From Bacteroidales bacterium (GTDB taxonomy: Bacteria; Bacteroidota; Bacteroidia; Bacteroidales; F082): 5,526 nt of DNA. The notes under the pieces are model-generated. The model made no database searches. It worked only from the letters and a program-made list of their open reading frames with translations, and had not been told where the DNA came from. Positions within the stretch are counted from its first letter, which is position 1; the number at the start of each line of letters is the position of its first letter. A program made the translations under genes and the position numbers. Shown one piece after another: positions 1 through 5,526 of this stretch. The stretch spans positions 1 to 5,526 of the forward strand of contig CAAGMM010000320.1 in NCBI GenBank assembly GCA_900771045.1, written 5' to 3'.

Positions 1-432
1 AGCCGGTTTCGAGCGCTTGAACATCTCTGCCATCAGGATGCGGTCGAAAAGCGACTGAAACTCCGGCATGGCGCGATAGACGTTCTGCATCTTGTCCCTG
101 TTGCTGCTTGTCACGATGGCGGTGAGGATTTTTCTCTTTCTCGTCTTGTCGATGAATCCGCGGGCTCCGGCTATGAAGGGATACGTCATAGTCTTCTCAA
201 AATCAAAGATGTCGCGTATTATCCCGTTTTTGATTTCCTCTGTTGACGAAAAGTATTCCTTTATGATGACGTCGAGGGTGCAGCCCTTTATTTTGTCGCT
301 GACGGAGGCGTCGCCGAGATATTTGCGGCATCGCGACTGCCAAAACTCGGAATATTGCGTCTCCGTGTCTATGAGCGTCCCGTCAAGGTCGAAGAGGAAG
401 GCCTTTTTTGTAAACAAGTCGTTTTCAGTCAT
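1..432 (-). CDS. HAD-superfamily hydrolase, beta-phosphoglucomutase-like (5' part, runs off the left edge)
   Basis: This is the N-terminal 144 codons of a HAD-superfamily phosphatase or phosphomutase; the 3' end lies beyond position 1. Reading leftward from the ATG at 432-430, motif I is DLDGTLIDTE, with D15 as the expected nucleophile and D17 as the expected acid/base. Residues about 22-85 form a helical cap, followed by motif II (VTSSN, T108/S109) and the motif III lysine in SKP (K142). This order and the cap position fit HAD subfamily IA, which includes beta-phosphoglucomutase, phosphoglycolate phosphatase and similar small-metabolite phosphatases. The substrate cannot be read from the sequence. 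The motif IV acidic pair should lie just outside the window. No signal peptide is visible, so the protein should be cytosolic. The start is preceded by an A-run rather than a Shine-Dalgarno sequence. A 98-base gap with a hairpin separates it from the upstream gene, so it may be a separate transcription unit. Confidence 0.9.
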   Translation of the reverse strand, partial: MTENDLFTKKAFLFDLDGTLIDTETQYSEFWQSRCRKYLGDASVSDKIKGCTLDVIIKEYFSSTEEIKNGIIRDIFDFEKTMTYPFIAGARGFIDKTRKRKILTAIVTSSNRDKMQNVYRAMPEFQSLFDRILMAEMFKRSKPA

Positions 433-446
433 GTTTTTTTTATTAA

Positions 447-472
447 ATGAGGATGTCTTGCGACATCCTCAT
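447..472 (-). terminator. Strong hairpin with GCAA tetraloop, candidate terminator or processing site
   Basis: Two perfectly complementary 11-base arms (447-457 and 462-472) enclose four bases that read GCAA on the minus strand, a GNRA-type tetraloop. It lies 58 bases past the stop of the SUMF1-fold gene and 14 bases before the HAD gene start. That position suits a transcription end or an mRNA stabiliser. The bases after the hairpin on the minus strand are TTAATAAAAAAAAC, not a U-run, so a classical intrinsic terminator is only partly supported. Confidence 0.5.
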
Positions 473-530
473 AAACATATTTTAGAACGCGTTTTTGCTG
501 AAAAATTCAGTATTGCGTTGACAATCAGTT

Positions 531-1412
531 TTAGAGTGCGAGGCGGAATCCGATGAAGTCGCCGGCGAAGTCCGGGGCGAAGTCGGCTCTGTTGGCCACG
601 CGGCAATAGACTGACGGTGCATAATATCCGCCGCCTCTGATGACTTTGTTGTGACCTTCTGCGGGGCCTTGCGGGTTGGTCTGGTCGTCGGCGCTGTACT
701 GTCCGTACCAGTCGGAGCACCATTCCCACGCGTTGCCGCTCATATCGTAAAGGCCGAGTTCGTTGGGGGCCTTCGTCGCGACTTCGTGGATGTGGCAGTT
801 GTTGGCGTCAATAAGTTCGGTGTTCCAGTCTTCGTCTTCGGCTGTGAAGGTGCTGTCGCCGCTGTTCGTCCAAATCCAGGCGACATCTTCAATGTTGTCG
901 CTTCCGCTGAATGGCGCTTTGTCGTCGTGGATGCCTCCGCGTGCCGCGAACTCCCATTCGGCTTCGGTGGGCAGACGGAAGTTCAGGCCGGTCATCTCGT
1001 TCAGGCGCGAGATAAACTCCTGAGTCTGTTCCCAACTCACGTTCACGGCGGGCAGTTTCTCGGTGCCGGCGACAATCTCGGTGCCCATAACCGTCGCCCA
1101 GAGTTCGTTAGTCACTTCGGTCTCACCGATGGCGAATGTGCTGAGTTTGACGTTGTGGACGGGAAGTTCGTCGTCGTCGGCAAGGTCTTCCGCCTGTTCG
1201 TCTGTACGTCCCATCATAAAGGAACCTTCGGCCACCTGAATCATATTGAAATGCACACCGTTGACGTTGCAGTCGAAGGTTTTGACTTCAACTTCTTCTT
1301 TTGTCTCGGCTGTCTCGTTTTCTGTAGATTTCCGTGTGTTTCCTGTGTCGCCGCATGACACTAACATTATTGCGGCTGCGGCAAAACCTGCCAATGTGAA
1401 ATAACTTTTCAT
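531..1412 (-). CDS. SUMF1/formylglycine-generating-enzyme-fold lipoprotein, probably non-catalytic
   Basis: A 293-residue exported lipoprotein. Residues 1-20 form a lipoprotein signal peptide ending in the lipobox LVSC, with C20 as the expected lipidated cysteine. Residues about 21-45 are a Lys/Glu/Thr-rich linker. Residues about 55-293 match the FGE-sulfatase (SUMF1) fold: GSFMMG near 63-68, GETEVTNELWATVMG at 96-110, PAVNVSWEQ at 121-129, RLPTEAEWEFAARGG at 146-160, GLYDMSGNAWEWCSDWYG at 220-237, VIRGGGYY at 257-264 and a terminal GFRLAL. In human FGE the active site uses a cysteine pair (C336/C341). Aligning the GG-Y-xxxx-YC segment puts alanine (A265) at the first position and keeps cysteine (C270) at the second, so oxidase activity is unlikely. 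Binding or structural roles are known for related Bacteroidota lipoproteins such as the gliding proteins GldJ and GldK, but nothing here shows it is one of those. It starts 34 bases after adk. No Shine-Dalgarno sequence is seen, only an A-rich leader. Confidence 0.88.
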   Translation of the reverse strand: MKSYFTLAGFAAAAIMLVSCGDTGNTRKSTENETAETKEEVEVKTFDCNVNGVHFNMIQVAEGSFMMGRTDEQAEDLADDDELPVHNVKLSTFAIGETEVTNELWATVMGTEIVAGTEKLPAVNVSWEQTQEFISRLNEMTGLNFRLPTEAEWEFAARGGIHDDKAPFSGSDNIEDVAWIWTNSGDSTFTAEDEDWNTELIDANNCHIHEVATKAPNELGLYDMSGNAWEWCSDWYGQYSADDQTNPQGPAEGHNKVIRGGGYYAPSVYCRVANRADFAPDFAGDFIGFRLAL

Positions 1413-1446
1413 TTCTGTGCTTTTTGTGTTTGTTAATGATGATTTT

Positions 1447-2016
1447 TTACATTTTGTCTATTTCGGCGCATAACCTGTCGAAAACCTCTTCAATCTTACC
1501 TACTCCGTTGATTTTGTGTAAGTTTCCGGATTTTTCGTAATAATTCGTGACGGGTTTCGTCTTCGCGTCGTACTCTTCGAAACGGTGGCGTATCGTATCG
1601 ATGTTGTCGTCGGCGCGTCCGCTTGTCTTGCCGCGTTCGAGCATACGTTCGATGAGCATGTCCTGTGGGACTTCGAGACTGAGTACTCCGTTGATTTTCA
1701 GGTTAAAGTCGGCGAACATTTCGTCAAGCATCTCGGCTTGGCGTACGGTACGCGGAAATCCGTCGAAGAGGAATCCGTCGCCTTTGATGTTCTCTTTGAC
1801 CTTTTGCCTGATCATTTCGACGACGATGTCGTCACCGACGAGGTTGCCGGCGTCTATCAGGGCTTTGACTTTGAGGCCTGTTTCGGTTTTTGCGGCCATT
1901 TCCTCGCGCAGGATGTCGCCAGTCGAAAAATAGGCGAGACGGTATTTGTCTTTCAGATACTGCGACTGAGTTCCCTTACCTGCACCTGGAGGCCCGAAGA
2001 GGATGATGTTTAACAT
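1447..2016 (-). CDS. adk: Adenylate kinase, short-LID form
   Basis: A full-length 189-residue cytosolic adenylate kinase (ATP + AMP to 2 ADP). The P-loop is GPPGAGKGT at residues 8-16. The AMP-binding segment STGDILRE begins at residue 31, and DGFPRT at 85-90 is the adenylate kinase signature. The LID is the short type, with RGKTSGRADDN at 128-138 and no zinc-binding cysteines, followed by the arginines R143 and R145 of the catalytic region. E. coli Adk is longer because it has an extended LID; this size is normal for Bacteroidota. The ATG at 2016-2014 places the P-loop at the usual distance from the N-terminus. It lies 29 A/T-rich bases after hpt and is probably in the same transcript. Purine salvage by hpt and nucleotide balancing by adk are metabolically adjacent. 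Confidence 0.97.
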   Translation of the reverse strand: MLNIILFGPPGAGKGTQSQYLKDKYRLAYFSTGDILREEMAAKTETGLKVKALIDAGNLVGDDIVVEMIRQKVKENIKGDGFLFDGFPRTVRQAEMLDEMFADFNLKINGVLSLEVPQDMLIERMLERGKTSGRADDNIDTIRHRFEEYDAKTKPVTNYYEKSGNLHKINGVGKIEEVFDRLCAEIDKM

Positions 2017-2045
2017 TTGCTTGATTTTTAATTATTTATTGATAC

Positions 2046-2585
2046 TTATTTTTCAACGATTTTGTAAATTGCCGGGTAGTTCCTTCCGAAGGAGTTGTAG
2101 TCGAGGCCGTATCCGACGATGAAGTCGTTGCCGATGTTCATGCCCACGTAGTCTATTTTGAAGTCGTATTTGAAAGACCCCGGTTTGAACAGCATCGTGA
2201 CAATCCTGCAGCTTTTCGGTTTCTGCAGCGCGATGTCGTCGGTGAGGCATTTCATCGAGAAGCCCGAATCCACTATGTCTTCAAGGATGATGACGTCCCT
2301 GCCTTCGAGGCCTCCCGGCAGTCCGATGAGGTTGTTGACCTTGTTCGTGCTCGACGTCCCGGCATACGTGGTGTATTTGACGAACTGTACTTCGCAAGGC
2401 TCCTCCATATATTTGAAGAACTCGGCCGCGAACATAAACGCCCCGTTAAGCATGACGAGGAAAAGCGGCTTCCTGTCCTTGTAATCAATGCTGACGCGTC
2501 TTGCCGTCTCGGCGATGGCCTTCTCTATCTCTTCCTGTGAGATGAAGGTCTCAAATGTCTTGTCAAGAACCTGTATCGTTTTCAT
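2046..2585 (-). CDS. hpt: Hypoxanthine phosphoribosyltransferase
   Basis: A 179-residue purine salvage enzyme that converts hypoxanthine (and usually guanine) plus PRPP to the nucleoside monophosphate and pyrophosphate, in the cytosol. The PRPP-binding signature VIILEDIVDSG lies at residues 98-108, with the acidic pair E102/D103. The LNG pyrophosphate loop is at 46-48, the flexible catalytic loop YTTYAGTSST at 71-80, and the purine-site elements LFKPG (K134) and VGYGLDYN at 157-164. Length is typical of bacterial HPRT. The ATG overlaps the stop of the upstream lipoprotein gene as ATGA, a layout that often means translational coupling. adk follows after 29 bases. XPRT or a guanine-preferring variant is less likely, but base preference cannot be settled from sequence. 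Confidence 0.96.
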   Translation of the reverse strand: MKTIQVLDKTFETFISQEEIEKAIAETARRVSIDYKDRKPLFLVMLNGAFMFAAEFFKYMEEPCEVQFVKYTTYAGTSSTNKVNNLIGLPGGLEGRDVIILEDIVDSGFSMKCLTDDIALQKPKSCRIVTMLFKPGSFKYDFKIDYVGMNIGNDFIVGYGLDYNSFGRNYPAIYKIVEK

Positions 2586-3223
2586 TTCTTGCTTTTTGAT
2601 GAATTATTCAATGAATCCGTGTTAATTTTGCTGAGCGAATCGATATAAACTCTGCTGAGCGAATCGATATAAACCCTGCTGAGTGAATCGAAATAGATTT
2701 TGCCGAGCGAATCGAAATAGACTCTGCTGAGCGAATCGAGATGAATTCTGCTTAGTGAATCGAAGTGGGTTCTGCATAGCGAGTCGAAATAGGCTCTGCT
2801 CAGCGAATCAATCTTGACCTTGTTCAGCGAATCGATTTTGACCTTGTAGAGTGAGTCGATTTTGTTCAGCGAGTCGAGATTTGACTTGATGAAAAGCAGG
2901 CTGTCAACGACGCGTTTCATTATCCCGTTCATGTTGTTCGGATGTCGGTTGTAGAAGTCGATATTTGCGTAGAAGATGCTGTCCGTTATCCCGTGGTGGG
3001 CGAATATGCTGTCGAATGCGACTTCTTTTAGGCCGACGGTCGTTTTTCCGGTGTTGCGTTCGTAGTTGAGGATTCCTTCCGCAAACTGCACGTCCGTAAT
3101 CACGGAGACCATTTCGTCTTCGGACAGGAGCGGCGAAGGTGCGTTAGGCGTTTCGTCGTCGTCACCGCACGAGGCAAGCGTCAAGGCCGCCAAAAGTAAT
3201 ATGAGTATCTTTCTAATTTCCAA
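2582..3223 (-). CDS. DUF4296-type lipoprotein with octapeptide-repeat C-terminal tail
   Basis: A 213-residue predicted outer-envelope lipoprotein of unknown function. Residues 1-19 are a signal peptide (Lys/Arg, a Leu/Ile-rich core, then LASC) with C19 as the lipidated residue. The following GDDDE is acidic, like the signals that send some Bacteroidota lipoproteins to the cell surface. Residues about 31-112 resemble DUF4296: an SEDEMVSVITDVQFAEG helix, then HHGITDSIF, then YNRHPNNMNGIMKRVVDSL. From residue about 117 the protein becomes DSL-centred repeats: DSL recurs at 117 and 123, then every eight residues to 203, and the protein ends in SSKSKK. DUF4296 proteins usually lack such a long repetitive tail. 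The start is TTG at 3223-3221: no ATG is in frame between the upstream stop at 3241-3239 and the signal peptide, and TTG puts a basic n-region exactly before the hydrophobic core. It overlaps the recQ end by 11 bases and hpt by 4. Confidence 0.85.
   Translation of the reverse strand: MEIRKILILLLAALTLASCGDDDETPNAPSPLLSEDEMVSVITDVQFAEGILNYERNTGKTTVGLKEVAFDSIFAHHGITDSIFYANIDFYNRHPNNMNGIMKRVVDSLLFIKSNLDSLNKIDSLYKVKIDSLNKVKIDSLSRAYFDSLCRTHFDSLSRIHLDSLSRVYFDSLGKIYFDSLSRVYIDSLSRVYIDSLSKINTDSLNNSSKSKK
2607..2888 (-). repeat. In-frame 24-bp tandem repeat array (octapeptide DSL repeats)
   Basis: Ten consecutive 24-bp units lie in perfect register from 2607 to 2846. They are followed by one shortened 18-bp unit (2847-2864) and one more divergent 24-bp unit (2865-2888). 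Most units read ctgagcgaatcga on the plus strand at their left end, which encodes the Asp-Ser-Leu-Ser core on the minus strand. The units at 2631-2654 and 2655-2678 differ at one base only, suggesting recent duplication, while the outer units are more diverged. All unit lengths are multiples of three, so gain or loss of a unit keeps the frame. The whole array lies inside the lipoprotein gene and codes for its C-terminal tail. Confidence 0.93.
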
Positions 3224-5420
3224 CTTCCGATAAAAATTTTATACGCATAAGGCGTATTTCTTCTTCTTCATATTCGTCTTCCCCGAGTTCTCTGAGGGCT
3301 TCTTCGACGGAGTCGTTGTCGGCTTCCCTGAAGTATTCTATTATCTCTTCCTGGTGGTCGGGGTCGACGTTTTCTTCAATGTCGTAGTTTATGTCGATGC
3401 GCATTCCGCTTGCGACGATGCTTTCGACTTCCGAAAGGAATTCGTCGAAAGTCATATTTTTCGTGTATGCGATGTATTGCAGCGGCACTCGTCTGTCGAT
3501 GCTCTGTATAATGCTGATTTTCAGTGCGGACTTGTTGACGAGTGTCTTAACGACCATGTCGTTCGGCCTGACGATCTCGTTTTCTTCGACGTAACTCTTG
3601 ATGAGTTCGATGAAAGGCACGCCGAATTTCTGCGCTTTTCCTGCTCCGACACCCGAAATCTGCGTCAGTTCATCTATAGTTATAGGGTATTGAATGGCCA
3701 TGTCTTCGAGTGACGGGTCCTGGAAGATTACGAAAGGCGGCAGTTCCTTCTTCTTCGCTATCTGTTTGCGGAGGTCCTTCAGCATTGTGAAAAGCACTTT
3801 GTCGGCTCCGCCTTCTTTGGCGAAAGACTGTTTGCCTTCGTCAAAGTCATCATCGTCTTCGTCTTTGTCGCAGCCTTTGTCGATGACGACCATCAGCGGG
3901 TGCGGCTTTTTGACGAATTCCTCGCCTTCTTTGGTCACCTTGAGTATGCCGTAGTTTTCGATGTCTTTCTCGAGCATTTTGTTGACGACGGCCTGATGCA
4001 GGATTGAGACCCAATAGCGTGCGTCGTGGTCGTCGCCGGAACCGAACGACTCAAGCTGGTCGTGTTTGGCCGTCTTGATGTCAGAAGTCTCTCTGCCGGC
4101 GATGAAGTCGGCGACGTGCTTCATCTTGAAGAGCTGTTTCGTGGCGGTGACGGCTTCGATGGCGATTTTCACCTCTTCCTGTCCGTCGAAGCGTTCCTTC
4201 GGGTTGAGGCAGTTGTCGCAGGCCCCGCAGTTTTCGCTTTCCAATTTCTCGCCGAAGTAGTGGAGGAGCATCTTATGCCGGCAAATGGAGGCTTCGGCGT
4301 ATGACACGACTTCGTTGAGGAGCTCTTTGGCGATTTCCTGTTCCGCCACAGGTTTCCCCTTGTTGAATTTCTCGAGTTTGCGCACGTCGTCAGTGTCGTA
4401 GTAGAGGATGCAGTTGCCCTCGCCTCCGTCGCGTCCGGCGCGTCCCGTCTCCTGATAATAACCTTCGAGGCTCTTGGGGATGTCGTGATGAATCACGAAT
4501 CTGACATCCGGCTTGTCGATGCCCATTCCAAACGCTATCGTGGCGACGATGATGTCAACCTCCTCCATAAGGAACTTGTCCTGGTTCTCGCGGCGCACCT
4601 GGTTGTCGAGGCCGGCGTGATAGGGGAGTGCCCTGATCCCGTTGACGACGAGCGTGTCGGCGAGTTCTTCGACCTTTTTTCTGCTGAGGCAATAGACGAT
4701 GCCCGACTTGCCGGGGTTGTTCTTTATATATTTGATGATGTCCTTTACGACGTCCTTCGTTTTCTGTCTGACTTCGTAACACAGATTCGGGCGGTCGAAT
4801 GACGACTTGAAAACCTTGGCATTTGGAATATCGAGGTTCTTGAGTATGTCCTGTTGAACCTTGATCGTCGCCGTGGCTGTCAGGGCGATAATCGGCAGTT
4901 TCGGGTTTATCGCGTTGACTATCGAGCGGAGGCGGCGGTATTCCGGACGGAAGTCGTGGCCCCATTCGGAGATGCAGTGCGCCTCATCGACTGCCAAAAA
5001 CGGTATCTTGATGCCCTTCAAAAACTCCACCGTTTCGTCTTTCGTCAACGACTCCGGGGCGACGTACAGAAGCTTGGTTTTGCCGTCCATCAGGTCTTTT
5101 TTCACCTGCGCGAGTTCGACTTTGGAGAGAGACGAATTCATCACGTGGGCCACACTCCCGCTCGTCCCGAAGTTGCGAATCATATCTACCTGGTTCTTCA
5201 TCAACGCGATGAGGGGCGAGACGACTATCGTGGTGCCTTCGCTCATCATAGCCGGTAATTGGTAGCAGAGCGACTTGCCTCCTCCCGTCGGCATAAGCAC
5301 AAAAGTGTCCTCACCCGAAAGAATACTTTTGATAATCTCTTTCTGGTTGCCTTTGAAGTTTTCAAAGCCAAACACATTTTTTAACAAATCGTGCAAATTT
5401 CGCTCATCAATTTTTGCCAT
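3213..5420 (-). CDS. recQ: ATP-dependent DNA helicase RecQ
   Basis: A 735-residue 3'-5' DNA helicase of recombination and replication-fork repair, cytosolic. Helicase core: motif 0 FKGNQ (22-26), Walker A MPTGGGKS (43-50), SPLIALMKNQ (68-77), DEAH at 145-148 followed by the aromatic-rich loop SEWGHDFRPEY (151-161), TATAT (181-185), IVYCLSRKK (241-249), ATIAFGMGIDKPDVRFV (293-309) and QETGRAGRDG (323-332). The RQC zinc site uses C380, C398, C401 and C404. A winged-helix region (about 415-505) contains HDARYWVSILHQ. An acidic linker (about 517-529) leads to an HRDC domain (about 540-614, with ISGVGAGKAQKFG). Residues about 618-735 form an extra helical, acidic C-terminus resembling the HTH_40-type extension of Bacteroidota RecQ; E. 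coli RecQ, at about 610 residues, lacks it. All catalytic motifs are intact. The ATG at 5420 gives the normal short lead to motif 0. The stop lies inside the next gene. Confidence 0.98.
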   Translation of the reverse strand: MAKIDERNLHDLLKNVFGFENFKGNQKEIIKSILSGEDTFVLMPTGGGKSLCYQLPAMMSEGTTIVVSPLIALMKNQVDMIRNFGTSGSVAHVMNSSLSKVELAQVKKDLMDGKTKLLYVAPESLTKDETVEFLKGIKIPFLAVDEAHCISEWGHDFRPEYRRLRSIVNAINPKLPIIALTATATIKVQQDILKNLDIPNAKVFKSSFDRPNLCYEVRQKTKDVVKDIIKYIKNNPGKSGIVYCLSRKKVEELADTLVVNGIRALPYHAGLDNQVRRENQDKFLMEEVDIIVATIAFGMGIDKPDVRFVIHHDIPKSLEGYYQETGRAGRDGGEGNCILYYDTDDVRKLEKFNKGKPVAEQEIAKELLNEVVSYAEASICRHKMLLHYFGEKLESENCGACDNCLNPKERFDGQEEVKIAIEAVTATKQLFKMKHVADFIAGRETSDIKTAKHDQLESFGSGDDHDARYWVSILHQAVVNKMLEKDIENYGILKVTKEGEEFVKKPHPLMVVIDKGCDKDEDDDDFDEGKQSFAKEGGADKVLFTMLKDLRKQIAKKKELPPFVIFQDPSLEDMAIQYPITIDELTQISGVGAGKAQKFGVPFIELIKSYVEENEIVRPNDMVVKTLVNKSALKISIIQSIDRRVPLQYIAYTKNMTFDEFLSEVESIVASGMRIDINYDIEENVDPDHQEEIIEYFREADNDSVEEALRELGEDEYEEEEIRLMRIKFLSEVGN

Positions 5421-5442
5421 ATATTATACCAATGTTTTTTAC

Positions 5443-5450
5443 TATCTTTG
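5443..5450 (+). promoter_or_regulatory. Candidate rightward Bacteroidota -7 element (TATCTTTG)
   Basis: TATCTTTG matches the Bacteroidota -7 consensus TAnnTTTG exactly, in an A/T-rich setting followed by CAAG. It points out of the right edge, so it would serve a divergent gene outside the window. A TTTG at 5413-5416 is 26 bases upstream, longer than the usual 19-21, so the -33 element is not convincing. Chance occurrence in A/T-rich DNA remains possible. Confidence 0.4.
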
Positions 5451-5454
5451 CAAG

Positions 5455-5486
5455 AAAAATAAACCGACTCTCTAACGGCTCGGTTC
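5455..5486 (-). terminator. Hairpin plus U-rich tract in the recQ leader (attenuator-like or terminator of an upstream gene)
   Basis: On the minus strand AACCGA (5485-5480) pairs with TCGGTT (5467-5462), with a possible G-U pair outside, around a 12-base loop. TATTTTT follows directly. Hairpin plus U-rich tract is the form of an intrinsic terminator. It lies 34 bases upstream of the recQ ATG. It could end a minus-strand gene to the right of the window, or sit at the 5' end of the recQ mRNA. The stem is short and the loop large, so strength is uncertain. Confidence 0.4.
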
Positions 5487-5492
5487 GTTCTA

Positions 5493-5524
5493 CAAATTTA
5501 ACGTTTTTGTATTTGTCAAGGAAA
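5493..5524 (-). promoter_or_regulatory. recQ: Candidate recQ promoter (TAAATTTG -7 element)
   Basis: TAAATTTG at 5500-5493 on the minus strand fits the Bacteroidota -7 consensus TAnnTTTG. A TTTC (5524-5521) lies 20 bases upstream, the right distance for the -33 TTTG element with one mismatch. Transcription would start near 5488 and give a leader of roughly 65-70 bases before the recQ ATG. This would drive recQ and the genes behind it. The upstream part is cut by the window edge. Confidence 0.45.
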
Positions 5525-5526
5525 AA

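Noticed and set aside
472..479. TATGTTTA on the minus strand as a -7 element for the HAD gene
   Set aside because: It mismatches the final G of TAnnTTTG, has no convincing -33 element, and overlaps the base of the strong hairpin, placing the start site inside the stem.
498..510. Small inverted repeat CTGAA/TTCAG after the SUMF1-fold gene
   Set aside because: A five-base stem with a three-base loop is expected by chance and no U-run follows.
92..556. Open frame on the plus strand (154 codons)
   Set aside because: It covers the complement of the HAD gene start, where clear HAD motifs are read on the minus strand, and it runs across the intergenic hairpin.
651..1358. Long open frame on the plus strand (235 codons)
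   Set aside because: It lies fully opposite the SUMF1-fold gene, which has a lipobox and conserved family motifs. The plus-strand translation is Val/Phe/Gly-rich with no recognisable domain.
1413..1446. Promoter between adk and the SUMF1-fold gene
   Set aside because: The 34-base gap is A-rich but contains no TAnnTTTG on the minus strand, so I read the two genes as co-transcribed.
2607..2888. CRISPR-like array
   Set aside because: The repeats are directly adjacent with no unique spacers, keep a coding frame, and encode a regular octapeptide inside a gene.
4555..4965. Second minus-strand open frame inside recQ (136 codons)
   Set aside because: It is a frame-shifted shadow of the RecQ helicase core. 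Its product is Arg/Pro/Gln-rich with no domain.
5423..5428. TATAAT directly before the recQ ATG as a sigma-70 type -10 box
   Set aside because: It would leave almost no leader, has no suitably spaced -35, and Bacteroidota use a different consensus. A/T richness alone explains it.

Overview
This window looks like a core chromosomal segment of a member of the Bacteroidota, most likely order Bacteroidales. Four things point there. There are two lipoproteins with a signal peptide ending in an SC-G-D lipobox, one of them a DUF4296 protein, a family known mainly from this phylum. RecQ carries the long C-terminal extension typical of the phylum. The adenylate kinase is the short-LID type and sits beside hpt. 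Finally, TAnnTTTG-type -7 promoter elements and A/T-rich leaders without clear Shine-Dalgarno sequences are present. The genus cannot be named from the sequence alone.

Every supported gene lies on the minus strand, so the window reads right to left. From the right edge: a 106-base non-coding stretch (5421-5526) with candidate promoter elements and a hairpin; recQ (5420-3213); a small DUF4296 lipoprotein (3223-2582) that starts inside the end of recQ; hpt (2585-2046), which overlaps the lipoprotein stop by ATGA; adk (2016-1447); and an FGE/SUMF1-fold lipoprotein (1412-531). A 98-base gap containing a strong GNRA-loop hairpin follows, and then the 5' part of a HAD-family phosphatase/phosphomutase gene (432 to beyond position 1).

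Two overlaps and two short gaps (29 and 34 bases) suggest that recQ, the lipoprotein, hpt, adk and possibly the SUMF1-fold gene form one transcription unit. It would link a DNA repair helicase, two purine nucleotide enzymes (salvage of hypoxanthine/guanine and AMP/ADP balancing) and two envelope lipoproteins. This is probably housekeeping co-transcription, not a single pathway.

The most unusual structure is the C-terminal half of the DUF4296 lipoprotein. It is built from a tandem array of 24-bp units encoding an octapeptide of the form D-S-L-S-R-x-x-(F/I), with ten units in perfect register. Secondary points are the TTG start of that gene, the loss of one catalytic cysteine in the SUMF1-fold protein, and opposed promoter-like elements flanking a hairpin upstream of recQ. 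I see no mobile element, CRISPR array, RNA gene or defence island here.
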